NCBI RefSeq assembly: GCF_013284035.1
Contig: NZ_CP054141.1
Span: 1-64,000, forward strand
DNA from: Flavobacterium sp. M31R6
GTDB lineage: Bacteria; Bacteroidota; Bacteroidia; Flavobacteriales; Flavobacteriaceae
Direction: 5' to 3'
Length of the DNA: 64,000 bases
Every line of letters starts with the position of its first letter. Position 1 is the stretch's first letter. The notes beneath the pieces are model-generated. The model was not told the origin of the DNA. It saw only the letters and a list, made by a program, of their open reading frames with translations, and did no database searches. A program made the translations under genes and the position numbers. Positions 49,443 to 59,262 of the stretch are shown piece after piece.

Positions 49443-51854
49443 ATGAAATCAAAAAATTCATTAAATTTTTCATACTCAATACCTTCACTATTAAGGTCAA
49501 CTCCAATTGCAGTTCTTGTGGTTGCTACTTTATATATTTTACTTGCCAAAATAAGTTTTTTATTAACAATTGACGAAAGTACAGTTAGCCCCATTTTTCT
49601 AGCTGCTGGATTTGCATTTGGCTCGACATTGATTTTGGGACGTAATGCATTGATTGGAATTTGGATTGGCTCCCTTTATTCAAACACACTCCTCAGTAAT
49701 GACCTAGCTAACCTAGATAAAACGCTATTCCTAAACCACCTTCCAATAGCCTTCTTTATTTCAATTGGCTCCGTAATAGCATCAATTTCGGCGACAATTA
49801 TAGTTACTCGTTTTTGCGAAAAAGAGCATCCATTGAGCAATGGAAAAAATGTATTGACACTACTTATTTTGGGGCCAATCGCTTATTCGACGATTACTTC
49901 CTTGATTGGAGTAGCCAGTTTTTTTCTTAATGGTTCAATTCCCGTAGAGCAATTTTGGTACACTTATAAAACATGGTGGCTTGGCGATGCAATCGGTATC
50001 ATTTTAATTACTCCGTTGATGCTGTCTTGGTTTTCTAAAGACTCTTTCAATACCAATAATTTTAATTTCTTAGAAATAACACTATATGGACTAGCAACCA
50101 TTTTATTATGTTTTGGCGTATTCTTTCAATATCACGATCTAAAATATCTCATCTTACCCTTATTATTCTGGTCTGCCTATCGTTTCGGAATTCAGATTAC
50201 AACGCTATTCATTATTATAATAGCATTATTTGCAATTATAACAACAGCTCAAGGAATTGGCCCATTTAATGAAGAGCGCATTAACGATTCCATTTTGTTT
50301 TTGGATCTGTTTTTGAGTGTAACAATCATTTGTAGTCTTTTTTTAGCAGGAATTATCTCCGAACGAAAAAAGACCGAAGATTCAATTAAAACAAGCGAAA
50401 AAAGACTTCGTGAAAATCAAACTTTGCTTGAATCAACCCTTGAAAGTCCCAAAGGTGTCAGTATTTACTCCCTTGGTCGTAATTTTGAATACTTAAGTTT
50501 TAATAGTCAGCACAGTATCAATATGAAAGTAATGTATGGCATAGACATTGCTTTGGGAATGAAATTACAAGATTGCATGATCAACAAAGACGAACTTGAT
50601 GACTCCTTGGCGGTACTAAGCAAAGTTTTTTTGGGGGAAAACATCACTACTGTACGACATTTTGAATTCAACGACAGCTATTGGGAATTTAGAACTAGCC
50701 CTATTGTAAACCAGAACGATGAAATCATAGGTGCCACGGTAATTTCAACCAACATTTCGAAAAAGATAAAAGCGGAAGAAGCTTTGAAAAAAAGTGAAGA
50801 AAAGTACCGAAACATATTTGAAAATATTCAGGATGTGATTTTTCAAATAGATCCAAATGGCATTTTTTGGAGCATAAGTCCATCTATCAAAGACATAACA
50901 GGTTATACGCCAGAAGAACTAATAGGAAAACCAACAAATGTTCTACAAACTGATGAAGAGAAACCTGATGCTGTTATTAAAATTATTCAAGAAAAATTTA
51001 TTTTGAAAAATTTTGAAAAATTGGTCAAAACAAAATCAGGAGAACTAATTTGCGTTTCCCTTAATGCCAAAATGATTTTTGACAAAAATGGAATTCCACA
51101 TCACATAGATGCTATCGCACAAGACATAACGCAAAGAAAGAAAGATGAAAAAGAAATTGCAAATCAAAACCAAAAATTACAAATTCAAAACAAAGAACTG
51201 GAACAATTTGCCTATATCACTTCACATGACTTACAAGAGCCTTTGCTTACACTAAAATATTTTTCAGAACTCATTAAGGCCGATTTCCCAAAAGAAACCA
51301 ATGAAAACATTAATCAATACCTGAATTTTATTTTGGAGTCCTCTAATCGAATGCAAAGACTTGTCAAAGGATTATTGGACTATTCCAGAATTGGAAGCCA
51401 AATTGAATTAACAAAAGTAGATTGCAATGAAATCGTAAATAATACTATTTCAACCTTATCGGATACCATTCAAAAAACAGAAACACAAATCATAGTTGAT
51501 GATTTGCCTCAAGTACAAGGGTCTTCTGTAGAATTGATTCAGCTATTTCAAAACTTAATAGAAAATGCAATAAAATTCAGAAAAAAAGAAACTCCGTTAA
51601 CCATCAATATTACAGCGAAACAAGTTGAAGACAACTGGCAGTTTGCTGTACAAGATAATGGAATTGGAATTGAGGAACAAAACAAAGAAAAAGCCTTTAT
51701 CATTTTTAAACGTTTGAATAACAGGGATGAATATCCTGGAATAGGTATAGGTCTTTCAATTTGCAAAAAAATTGTAGCCTTACATAGAGGTTCTATTTGG
51801 GTAGAATCAACAATTGGTCAAGGCACAATTGTTTACTTTAACTTACCGAAATAA
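49443..51854 (+). CDS. MASE1-PAS hybrid-type sensor histidine kinase
   Basis: An 803-aa membrane sensor. Residues 1-310 form a MASE1-like multi-TM domain (about eight helices; SPIFLAAGFAFGSTLILGRN). Two PAS-type regions follow (about 330-450 and 455-570; YRNIFENIQDVIFQIDPNG), then HisKA with the phosphorylated His in AYITSHDLQEPLL and HATPase_c with LIENAIKF and QDNGIGIE. It stands next to a single-domain response regulator gene, its likely partner. Ligand unknown. Start taken at ATG 49443. Confidence 0.9.
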   Translation: MKSKNSLNFSYSIPSLLRSTPIAVLVVATLYILLAKISFLLTIDESTVSPIFLAAGFAFGSTLILGRNALIGIWIGSLYSNTLLSNDLANLDKTLFLNHLPIAFFISIGSVIASISATIIVTRFCEKEHPLSNGKNVLTLLILGPIAYSTITSLIGVASFFLNGSIPVEQFWYTYKTWWLGDAIGIILITPLMLSWFSKDSFNTNNFNFLEITLYGLATILLCFGVFFQYHDLKYLILPLLFWSAYRFGIQITTLFIIIIALFAIITTAQGIGPFNEERINDSILFLDLFLSVTIICSLFLAGIISERKKTEDSIKTSEKRLRENQTLLESTLESPKGVSIYSLGRNFEYLSFNSQHSINMKVMYGIDIALGMKLQDCMINKDELDDSLAVLSKVFLGENITTVRHFEFNDSYWEFRTSPIVNQNDEIIGATVISTNISKKIKAEEALKKSEEKYRNIFENIQDVIFQIDPNGIFWSISPSIKDITGYTPEELIGKPTNVLQTDEEKPDAVIKIIQEKFILKNFEKLVKTKSGELICVSLNAKMIFDKNGIPHHIDAIAQDITQRKKDEKEIANQNQKLQIQNKELEQFAYITSHDLQEPLLTLKYFSELIKADFPKETNENINQYLNFILESSNRMQRLVKGLLDYSRIGSQIELTKVDCNEIVNNTISTLSDTIQKTETQIIVDDLPQVQGSSVELIQLFQNLIENAIKFRKKETPLTINITAKQVEDNWQFAVQDNGIGIEEQNKEKAFIIFKRLNNRDEYPGIGIGLSICKKIVALHRGSIWVESTIGQGTIVYFNLPK

Positions 51855-51894
51855 AAACAGCATCCTATCCTTAAAAAATAAACAATTGCTAAGT

Positions 51895-52326
51895 ATGAAA
51901 AAATTAAATTCTGTTTTGCTAGTGGATGACGATGTAGCAACCAATTTTATCAGTAAAATGCTAATCAAAAAAGCAGGAATAACAGACCATATCGAAACCA
52001 CTTTAAATGGTAGACAAGCACTAGACTACCTAACTAACACCGGAAAATATGAAAAATCAGATGGTATCTTTCCACAACCCATGCTGATTTTACTGGACAT
52101 CAATATGCCTGTAATGGATGGATGGGAATTTGCCGAAGCCTTTTCAAAATTGAATAAAAATCAAAAAGGAAAGACTATAATTGTTATGCTCACCAGTTCC
52201 TTTAACCCCGATGACAAAGAAAAAGCTTCAAAGCTTCCTGCAATTTCAGGCTTCCAGAATAAGGTTCTTACTTTGGAGGGACTCACTTCTATTATGAATA
52301 CTTTTTTCCCTGAACATCTAGATTAA
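51895..52326 (+). CDS. Single-domain response regulator
   Basis: A 143-aa receiver-only protein. The acidic pocket is in VLLVDDDVATNF, the phosphorylated Asp is in LLDINMPVMDGWEF, then MLTSS and the C-terminal Lys in FQNK. There is no output domain, so it probably passes the signal by protein contact. It is 40 bp downstream of the histidine kinase gene. Start at the ATG of MKKLNSVLLV; a frame reaching back to 51814 would lie inside the kinase gene. Confidence 0.9.
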   Translation: MKKLNSVLLVDDDVATNFISKMLIKKAGITDHIETTLNGRQALDYLTNTGKYEKSDGIFPQPMLILLDINMPVMDGWEFAEAFSKLNKNQKGKTIIVMLTSSFNPDDKEKASKLPAISGFQNKVLTLEGLTSIMNTFFPEHLD

Positions 52327-52555
52327 TTTTATCATTACATTATCCAAAGAATCAATTTATTATAAACCGTTGGTGTAAAAAATAATGACCAATGGCATTA
52401 GCTATCGATGCAATAAAACATTTTTTTCACAAAAAAAATGTTTTTCTTGTCTTTTGTTATATTTTTTATATATTTATCAGATAATCGGAAAAATAAATCA
52501 TTTAGTCGGTTATTTAAAATCAATACAAATAAAATTGCTTGATAAAAGATAGAAT

Positions 52556-53164
52556 ATGACCCCCATTTTACTTCTTCAACTACGAAGCATTATCACTTCT
52601 CCATTAATTTCAATATTTTGCAAAAAATTTGAAGAAAATGAAATATTATTGAGAAAATCTATTGACACCAGTATTTGCACCGTTCTTATTGGTCTCGAGA
52701 ATATAATGGACAACACCATTTTATATGACAAAATCATTGATTCTATAACTTTTACTGAATTTTATAAAACCACTGAATTTGAAAACGGAAAAATTTCTTC
52801 AATAAATTACTCTTTTGAACAAGAAGGTTCTACTCCATTAAATTTGATTTTCTCCACCAAAAAAGGACGTATCTCTGAAATGATATCAAATGAAGTTGGC
52901 ATCAAAAGTGAAACAGCGCGAGCTATTCTAAATTTTGCAGTAATGCTAATATTATCACATTTTGTAAATGAAAAACAAAAATCGGTAATTATCCAAAACG
53001 ACTTAAATTCACAAAAAAAAGTAATACTGCATAATGTTCCCGAAGGTATCAGGGTACTTCTTGGATATTCAAATTTTGAATATGAAGATGCTCACGCCGA
53101 TTCAAAGACATCGATAAAAACCAATTCAAGACCTCATTTCTTAAATAAAATTTTCAAATTCTAA
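52556..53164 (+). CDS. Uncharacterised protein, possibly DUF937-like
   Basis: A 202-aa soluble-looking protein. The stretch ISEMISNEVGIKSETARAILNFAVMLILSHF resembles the DUF937/YidB pattern, in which a hydrophobic helix pair packs. The match is weak. The C-terminus is basic (RPHFLNKIFKF). It follows the response regulator after 229 bp containing an A/T-rich hairpin (AAAACATTTTTTT / AAAAAAAATGTTTT) and may be a separate unit. Function unknown. Confidence 0.55.
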   Translation: MTPILLLQLRSIITSPLISIFCKKFEENEILLRKSIDTSICTVLIGLENIMDNTILYDKIIDSITFTEFYKTTEFENGKISSINYSFEQEGSTPLNLIFSTKKGRISEMISNEVGIKSETARAILNFAVMLILSHFVNEKQKSVIIQNDLNSQKKVILHNVPEGIRVLLGYSNFEYEDAHADSKTSIKTNSRPHFLNKIFKF

Positions 53165-53193
53165 CTACACAAGTTCACAAGGTTTTTTTAAAA

Positions 53194-53232
53194 TAAAAAA
53201 TGGCAACAATCCTAAGACTGTTACCATTTTTC
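53194..53232 (-). terminator. Terminator after the GH3 gene
   Basis: AAATGG, one mismatch, AACA / TGTT, mismatch, CCATTT with a 10-nt loop and A/T-runs on both sides. Confidence 0.65.
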
Positions 53233-53248
53233 TTCTAACTAATTAAAC

Positions 53249-55507
53249 CTATTTTAATATAAACTCTTTCGTAAGTCCTTCTATTTGAATTTTGAAAGTT
53301 CCATTTTCAGAAATCCATTTCAAATCATTATTTACAAATTGAAGGTCTTTTTGATTTAAAGTAAAACTTACAGTTTTGCTTTCGCCCGAAGCCAAATTAA
53401 TTTTCTCAAATCGTTTCAACGCCTTAACTTCAGGTGTTATACTTGCCACTTTATCTGATAAATAGAGCAAAACAGAAACTTTCCCACTTACTTTTCCAGT
53501 GTTTTTTACATCAACTGTAACCTTTAAGTCATCCGAATTACTTATTTCTGTTTTATCAATTTTAAGGTTCGAATATTCAAAAGTGGTATATGATAAACCT
53601 GTTCCAAATTCGAATTGAGGCGAATAACTTTTCTCATACTTGGCATCATTATTTTGCTCGTCATCCCCTAAACTTTCAGTGTATTTGCGATTGTATTTTT
53701 CTAATGAATTAGGATATCTAGGATAATTATACGGCAATCTTCCACTAGGATTCACATCGCCATACAATATATCTGCTAATGCTCTCGCACCTTCATTTCC
53801 TGGCAAATAGCACTGTACTACAGCACTCATGTTGTCTTCAAAATCGCTTATCAATCTTGGTCTTCCTTCATTCAAAACCAAAACAATTGGTATGTTTAAT
53901 TTAGACAAAGCTAAAGCCAGTTTAGATTGAGAAGCAGTAATGTATAAATTACTAATGTCCCCAGGTGTTTCGGTATAGTTTTTCTCGCCAAGACATAGAA
54001 TAATTTTAGACACACCTTTTGCCATTTCAACCGTTCTTGCAATTTCAGCATCATTAAAGTTTGCTAAATCAGCACCAGGAGTATACAACACATTTTCTTT
54101 TCCAATTTCATTTTGTAATGCCTCCAGAATAGTCATTTTGTCTGCCGCATAAGTATCTGAATTCTCTCCCTGCCAGTTGTAAGACCAACCACCATTCAAA
54201 TATTTCATACTATTGGCTGTAGGCCCTGTTAGCAATACTTTTTCGTTTCTATTCAAAGGCAATACAGCATTGTTGTTTTTTAACAATGTGATTGACTCCG
54301 CAGCAGCATTATAAGCTGCATCAATGAATTCTGGAGAACCAAACTTCGGATAATCTTTTAAATTGGCAACTGTCGTTTGAAATAAATTCAATTCAAATTT
54401 CATTTTCAAAATTCTGGTTACAGCATCGTCAATCCTTGACATTGGCACTTCTCCTTTGTTCACTAAATCCAACAGATCAACATAAAAAGTATAATCTTCT
54501 GGAACCATACTCATATCAATTCCTGCCATTACAGATAATTTCACCGCTTCACGATTGTTTTCGGCTACTTTATGTCTGGTGTAGAGATAAATAATGTCTT
54601 TCCAATCGGTAACTACAACACCTTGAAAACCCAATTCTTTTTTCAAAACATCAGTAATTAGGTATTTGCTGGCGTGAATTGGAGTTCCGTTAATCTCACC
54701 AGAACTAACCATTACACTTTTGGCACCCGCTTTAATAGCTGCTTGGTAAATAGTCAAATCAAATTGTCTCAGCACTCGCTCTGGAATAATACTTGGAGTT
54801 CTGTCTTTTCCGGTGGTTGTACTACCATATCCTATATAATGTTTCATACAGGAAGCTACATTATATTTTGACCCAACATCACTCCCTTCAAAACCTTTTA
54901 CCATCGCTTCGCCCATTCGAGCCGATAAATACACATCTTCTCCAAAAGATTCCCACAATCTTGACCAAGCTGGATTTCTAGGCAAATCCAAATCAGGTGA
55001 GAAAACCCAAGGAATTGAAGAGGCTCTAGTTTCGTAGGCCGATATTTTAGCACCTTTTTTCACAATATCCGTGTTGAATGTTGCTGCCATTCCAATTTGC
55101 TGCGGAAACAAGGTTGCTCCTGCTGTATAACTTGAACCGTGAATAGCATCTATTCCATACAAAACTGGTATTTTTAATCTTGATTTATTGGCTTCATTGC
55201 TAATTGCCGTAACTACTTCGTTCCATCTTTTAATAGTTGGCGCACCAGGATTTGGTACATTTAAAATAGATCCAACATGATATTTTTGAATAGCCTCATT
55301 TAATTTTGCTATATCAAATTCTCCTGGTTTTCCTTTGGCTTCAAAAGAAGTAACGGTAATTTGTGTCATCTGACCAATTTTTTCTTCGGTACTCATTTTA
55401 GAAAGCAATTCGGCCACTTTCTTGTCAATTTCAGGATTGGTGTTTTGACTTCTAACCCCAAAAGCCAGAAAACTGAAAATTAGCAGTAGTGCAATTTTTA
55501 ATCTCAT
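53249..55507 (-). CDS. Glycoside hydrolase family 3 beta-glucosidase
   Basis: A 752-aa exported enzyme. Signal peptide ends near residue 20 (AFGVRSQ). The GH3 N-terminal barrel (about 30-390) has the catalytic nucleophile Asp in QGVVVTDWKDI. The C-terminal sandwich domain (about 410-640, NNNAVLPLNRNEKVLLTGP) and an FnIII-like domain (about 660-750, VDVKNTGKVSGKVSVLLYLSD) follow. It hydrolyses beta-linked glucose or xylose oligosaccharides in the periplasm; substrate specificity is not determined. It resembles BglX by domain order. Isolated gene, no PUL neighbours. Confidence 0.92.
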   Translation of the reverse strand: MRLKIALLLIFSFLAFGVRSQNTNPEIDKKVAELLSKMSTEEKIGQMTQITVTSFEAKGKPGEFDIAKLNEAIQKYHVGSILNVPNPGAPTIKRWNEVVTAISNEANKSRLKIPVLYGIDAIHGSSYTAGATLFPQQIGMAATFNTDIVKKGAKISAYETRASSIPWVFSPDLDLPRNPAWSRLWESFGEDVYLSARMGEAMVKGFEGSDVGSKYNVASCMKHYIGYGSTTTGKDRTPSIIPERVLRQFDLTIYQAAIKAGAKSVMVSSGEINGTPIHASKYLITDVLKKELGFQGVVVTDWKDIIYLYTRHKVAENNREAVKLSVMAGIDMSMVPEDYTFYVDLLDLVNKGEVPMSRIDDAVTRILKMKFELNLFQTTVANLKDYPKFGSPEFIDAAYNAAAESITLLKNNNAVLPLNRNEKVLLTGPTANSMKYLNGGWSYNWQGENSDTYAADKMTILEALQNEIGKENVLYTPGADLANFNDAEIARTVEMAKGVSKIILCLGEKNYTETPGDISNLYITASQSKLALALSKLNIPIVLVLNEGRPRLISDFEDNMSAVVQCYLPGNEGARALADILYGDVNPSGRLPYNYPRYPNSLEKYNRKYTESLGDDEQNNDAKYEKSYSPQFEFGTGLSYTTFEYSNLKIDKTEISNSDDLKVTVDVKNTGKVSGKVSVLLYLSDKVASITPEVKALKRFEKINLASGESKTVSFTLNQKDLQFVNNDLKWISENGTFKIQIEGLTKEFILK

Positions 55508-55706
55508 TTTTTTATAATTTATCTTTTAAACTTAGACTTTTTAATAATTGCTTAAAATTATTAACGAATTTTAAAAGTAATTATATTTATTAAAGAACTG
55601 TTTTTTAAGGAACTAATTTGGTTGTTTTTCATAGGTTTAACGTTTTCGTAATTTTATAATTAGGCGCTAGCACCTAAACTTCCTTTTTACTTTTACTTTT
55701 TTTTCC

Positions 55707-55748
55707 AAAAAAAATCCCATTTCACTTTTTTAGCGAAATGGGATTTTT
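55707..55748. terminator. Terminator downstream of the NTF2-like gene
   Basis: AAAATCCCATTTC / GAAATGGGATTTTT with a loop of about 9 nt. Confidence 0.75.
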
Positions 55749-55772
55749 AAATAATAAAAATTGTTTCAATTA

Positions 55773-56135
55773 CTATCCATGATAAACTCTCGAAGCAACA
55801 ATTTTGTCTTCTTTTACCACAAGAACCTCAGCAACAAGCATGTCTTCTTCACCCTCAACTGTGCGAATGTATTCCATAAAAACACGATCAGCATTGGCCG
55901 TTAAAGAAGTCACTTTATAGTGCAAACTTGGCAAACGATCAAAAGCGTCTTGCCACCAAGCTCTTAAATGTTCTTTTCCAACTACTAACCCTTGCGTTTC
56001 TGGTTTACGGATTTTTAATTTTGGACTAAAATGCTCTGCTTCATCATCATAAAGTGATAATAATTGTTCCAAATTATGATTATTAAAAGCTTCAAACCAT
56101 TTGAAAGCTATGGATTGCAATTTTTCTGCTGTCAT
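55773..56135 (-). CDS. NTF2-like (SnoaL-type) protein
   Basis: A 120-aa protein with the cone-like alpha+beta pattern of the NTF2/SnoaL superfamily: AFKWFEAFNNHNLEQLLSLYDDEAEHFSP, then LRAWWQDAFDRLPSLHYKVTSLTANADRVFMEYIRTVEG. Such proteins are small binding or isomerase-like domains of many functions. It has no further motif. Expected to be monocistronic: strong terminators on both sides. Confidence 0.8.
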   Translation of the reverse strand: MTAEKLQSIAFKWFEAFNNHNLEQLLSLYDDEAEHFSPKLKIRKPETQGLVVGKEHLRAWWQDAFDRLPSLHYKVTSLTANADRVFMEYIRTVEGEEDMLVAEVLVVKEDKIVASRVYHG

Positions 56136-56153
56136 TCTGTTTCTTTTTAAAAT

Positions 56154-56192
56154 TAAAAAATCCCTTTACATTTTGTCATGAAAGGGATTTTG
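56154..56192 (-). terminator. Terminator after the pseudouridine synthase gene
   Basis: AAAATCCCTTT / AAAGGGATTTT with a loop of about 13 nt that forms a further short helix. Confidence 0.75.
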
Positions 56193-56210
56193 AAGTTATT
56201 TTCAAAAAAA

Positions 56211-57116
56211 TTATACGTTCTTCAAATTGATAATTTCTTGTTCTGTTAGCAATCTCCAATTTCCTCTAGGCAAATTTTTCTTGGTTAATCCTGCAAAAGC
56301 CACACGGTCAATTCTAAGAACATCATAATTGAAATGTTCAAAAATGGAACGCACTACTTTTACATTTGCCGATCTTAATTGAAGTCCAATTTCACTTTTG
56401 GCTTCTCCTTCAATATAGCTTACATCCTCAACATAAACGCGGTGTCCATCAAGAACAAGTCCTTTGTTTATTTTTTCTAAATCTTCAAATTTTAAATTTT
56501 TATCTAAAGAAACCTGATAGATTTTGGAAGATTTTTGATTCGGTAATGTAAATTTACGAATCATGTCCGTATCATTGGTAAACAACAAAAGTCCCGTTGT
56601 ATTTTTATCCATTCTGCCTATTGGTCCAATTTTCGCATTGGTAGAACCTTTAACCAGTTCTAAAACATTACGATATTCTTGACCTTCATCAAGGGCTGTG
56701 GTGAAATTTTTAGGCTTATTTAATAAGATGTACACTTTTTTCTCCGGTGTCAAAACCACACCGTCAAAATTAACCACATCTCCTGGTTTTACCATATAAC
56801 CCATTTCGGTAACAGGAATACCATTTACTTTTACATTTCCTGATTGAATGTAAATATCAGCATCACGTCTGGAGCAAGTCCCTGAGTTTGAGATGTATTT
56901 ATTCAAACGAATTTCATCTTTTACTTTAGGTCTTTTAGGCGCTTGATTAGGTTTTTTCTCTACTTTATCAGTAGTATCGGCAACTTTTACAATTGTTTTT
57001 ACTTTTTTTGGCCCTTGTGCCCTTTTTTGCATCGCAGGTTTTGGCTTATTGGAACTTGGTCTAGAGCTTGTTGGTCTAGCACCACTTCTTTTATTATTGC
57101 CTTCCTTATTGTTCAT
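56211..57116 (-). CDS. rRNA pseudouridine synthase, RluB/RsuA family
   Basis: A 301-aa protein. The first 65 residues are basic and low-complexity (Lys/Pro/Arg rich), then an S4 RNA-binding domain (IRLNKYISNSGTCSRRDADIYI and NVKVNG) and an RsuA/RluB catalytic domain with Asp in PIGRMDKNTTGLLLFTND. It isomerises a uridine in large-subunit rRNA (2605-type in E. coli RluB) by analogy. The basic N-terminal extension is common in Bacteroidota members. It shares the strand of the prenyl/mevalonate genes but is separated by 142 bp. Confidence 0.9.
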   Translation of the reverse strand: MNNKEGNNKRSGARPTSSRPSSNKPKPAMQKRAQGPKKVKTIVKVADTTDKVEKKPNQAPKRPKVKDEIRLNKYISNSGTCSRRDADIYIQSGNVKVNGIPVTEMGYMVKPGDVVNFDGVVLTPEKKVYILLNKPKNFTTALDEGQEYRNVLELVKGSTNAKIGPIGRMDKNTTGLLLFTNDTDMIRKFTLPNQKSSKIYQVSLDKNLKFEDLEKINKGLVLDGHRVYVEDVSYIEGEAKSEIGLQLRSANVKVVRSIFEHFNYDVLRIDRVAFAGLTKKNLPRGNWRLLTEQEIINLKNV

Positions 57117-57258
57117 AATATTCTATAATTTGCTGCAAAGATACTATTTATATCATTGGGAAACGATTTTTGGTAATTAGAAAAAGTTAACTACTTAATT
57201 AAATGACTGTTGCACATTCTAAAGTTTTATAAAAACGATTAACCCAATCAAAGAATCA

Positions 57259-58215
57259 TTAAATAGTCATCAATATTTTTTTACCGTTCCATAAAACGCT
57301 GGGATTAATCAAAACGATACAAAATACGCCTGCTACAATTAGGAATTTCAAAACATTGTGCAATAAAACATATTGCTCTTTGGTTTCCCATTTCCACAAA
57401 TACAGCAAGAAAAAAATCATGATTACAAAACCGGAATAAAAGTAAATATCCATATAACCAACATCGTACACATTGATTAAAAAATAGACTGGTATAACAG
57501 TCAATAATGCTAATCCCGTGATTATTTTTTTGGAAACTTCTTCTCCATAAATAATTGGAATGGTTTTATAATCATTAGCTAAATCGCCTTTTAAATTTTC
57601 CAAATCCTTTATCATTTCCCGAATAAGGATTAATAAGAATAGAAAAGCGCCATGCGAAAGTATAACCGCAAGTTTACCACTATTACTTTCGATTTCATAC
57701 AATGGCATTTTTAGATAAAAATAAAGCAAAATACCAAAAAAAGGTAGAACTGCCAATAAAGCTGCCATTAAATTCCCGATTAAAGGGTACTTTTTAATTT
57801 TATGGGAATAAAACCAAATCAAGAAAATATAAGTAGAAAAAAACAAAACGGCTCTAAATGAAACAAAAAAAGCAATTAAAGCCACGAAAAAATTAAGGCT
57901 AAAATAGACTTGAAGTTTGGTTTTTTGACTCACTAAACGATCCAGTTGTGATTTATTTGGCTTGTTAATCAAGTCCTTTTTACTGTCGTAAAAACTATTG
58001 ATAATGTATCCGGAAGCAATTGTTAAACTGGATCCCAATACAATTATAAAAAGTTGAAAATCCAGCAGTATTGACAAAGCTCTCCTCTCGGGAGCCAATA
58101 TAAAAATAGCCGATAAATATTGGGCCAAAGCTATAATGGGAATATTATAACCTCTAACTACAGAGAACAAACTCACAATCTTTAATACAAATAGTTTATG
58201 CTGCCTGCTTAACAT
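57259..58215 (-). CDS. UbiA-family prenyltransferase, GGGP geranylgeranyltransferase-like
   Basis: A 318-aa polytopic prenyltransferase with about eight or nine TM helices. The first Asp-rich motif is NSFYDSKKDLINKPNK (about 68-83), the second DLENLKGDLANDYKTIP (about 211-227). Both bind the prenyl diphosphate through Mg2+. Flavobacterial members next to mevalonate genes are commonly annotated as geranylgeranylglycerol-phosphate geranylgeranyltransferase; the aromatic or polar acceptor is not known from sequence. It follows mevalonate kinase by 61 bp. Confidence 0.8.
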   Translation of the reverse strand: MLSRQHKLFVLKIVSLFSVVRGYNIPIIALAQYLSAIFILAPERRALSILLDFQLFIIVLGSSLTIASGYIINSFYDSKKDLINKPNKSQLDRLVSQKTKLQVYFSLNFFVALIAFFVSFRAVLFFSTYIFLIWFYSHKIKKYPLIGNLMAALLAVLPFFGILLYFYLKMPLYEIESNSGKLAVILSHGAFLFLLILIREMIKDLENLKGDLANDYKTIPIIYGEEVSKKIITGLALLTVIPVYFLINVYDVGYMDIYFYSGFVIMIFFLLYLWKWETKEQYVLLHNVLKFLIVAGVFCIVLINPSVLWNGKKILMTI

Positions 58216-58276
58216 GGAGTTTGTTTAGAGTTTATAAGTAGCGCTTATTAAATTGGTTTGTTTACAAATAAAAAAA

Positions 58277-59215
58277 TTAAAACTGATAAACGACTTCCAA
58301 TTTAAAATCCTTCAATGACTCTTTTGCCTTTTCTAAATCTTGTGTAAATCCTAAGATATAGCCACCTCCGCCTGAACCACACAGTTTCAGATAATAATCA
58401 TTTGAATCTATTCCTTCTTGCCAGATACCGTGAAACTGTTCAGGAATCATTGGTTTAAAATTATTCAGGACCACTTTTGATAATTGCTTAGTGTTTTCAA
58501 ATAAAGACTTCATGTCTCCACCCAAAAAATTCTCAACACAAGCATCCGTATATTTTACAAATTGATTTTTTAACATCGTACGAAACCCTTTGTCTTTTAG
58601 GTTTTCCATAAAAATATTAACCATCGGAGCTGTTTCACCAACAATGCCCGAATCTAACAAAAACACTGCGCCTTTTCCCTCAAAACTTTGGGTAGGAATT
58701 CCGGTAGCTTCAATATTGTCTTTTGAATTTATCAAAATTGGAATACTCAAATAACTGTTCAATGGGTCAAGTCCCGAACTTTTTCCGTGGAAAAAACTTT
58801 CCATTTGCGAAAAAATAGTTTTTAGAGTCAATAATTTTTCACGTGTTAAATTCTCCAAAACCGTGATTTTATGTTGCGCATATTTATCATAAATAGCCGC
58901 TACCAATGCGCCGCTACTCCCCACTCCATATCCTTGTGGAATACTGGAATCAAAATACATTCCTGTTTGAACATCACTATTTAAAGTCTCTAAATCAAAA
59001 GTCACCAAATCAGGTTGGTCCTTTTGCAATTGTTCCAAATAAGCTACAAATCGTTTCAAATGACCATTTGATTGTATTGCTTCGTCCGAAGGATTAGCAT
59101 CTTTCTTTAAAGCTCCATTGTAAAAATTATAAGGGATTGACAATCCTTTGGAGTCACGAATAATTCCGTATTCTCCAAAGAGTAATATTTTTGAGTAAAA
59201 TAAAGGTCCTTTCAT
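58277..59215 (-). CDS. GHMP-family kinase, mevalonate kinase candidate
   Basis: A 312-aa GHMP kinase. Motif 1 SKILLFGEYGIIRDSKGLSIP (residues 8-28), motif 2 PQGYGVGSSGALVAAIY (about 94-110, the ATP loop), a conserved GKSSGLDPLNSYL block and motif 3 CGSGGGGYILGF. Being next to diphosphomevalonate decarboxylase and a prenyltransferase gene, it fits mevalonate kinase (ATP to mevalonate), although phosphomevalonate kinase is also possible. The second GHMP kinase at 33668 would take the other role. Confidence 0.85.
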   Translation of the reverse strand: MKGPLFYSKILLFGEYGIIRDSKGLSIPYNFYNGALKKDANPSDEAIQSNGHLKRFVAYLEQLQKDQPDLVTFDLETLNSDVQTGMYFDSSIPQGYGVGSSGALVAAIYDKYAQHKITVLENLTREKLLTLKTIFSQMESFFHGKSSGLDPLNSYLSIPILINSKDNIEATGIPTQSFEGKGAVFLLDSGIVGETAPMVNIFMENLKDKGFRTMLKNQFVKYTDACVENFLGGDMKSLFENTKQLSKVVLNNFKPMIPEQFHGIWQEGIDSNDYYLKLCGSGGGGYILGFTQDLEKAKESLKDFKLEVVYQF

Positions 59216-59262
59216 ATATATTTTAAATTATCAATTTGGGGTTGGTAATTAGATTGTTTATT

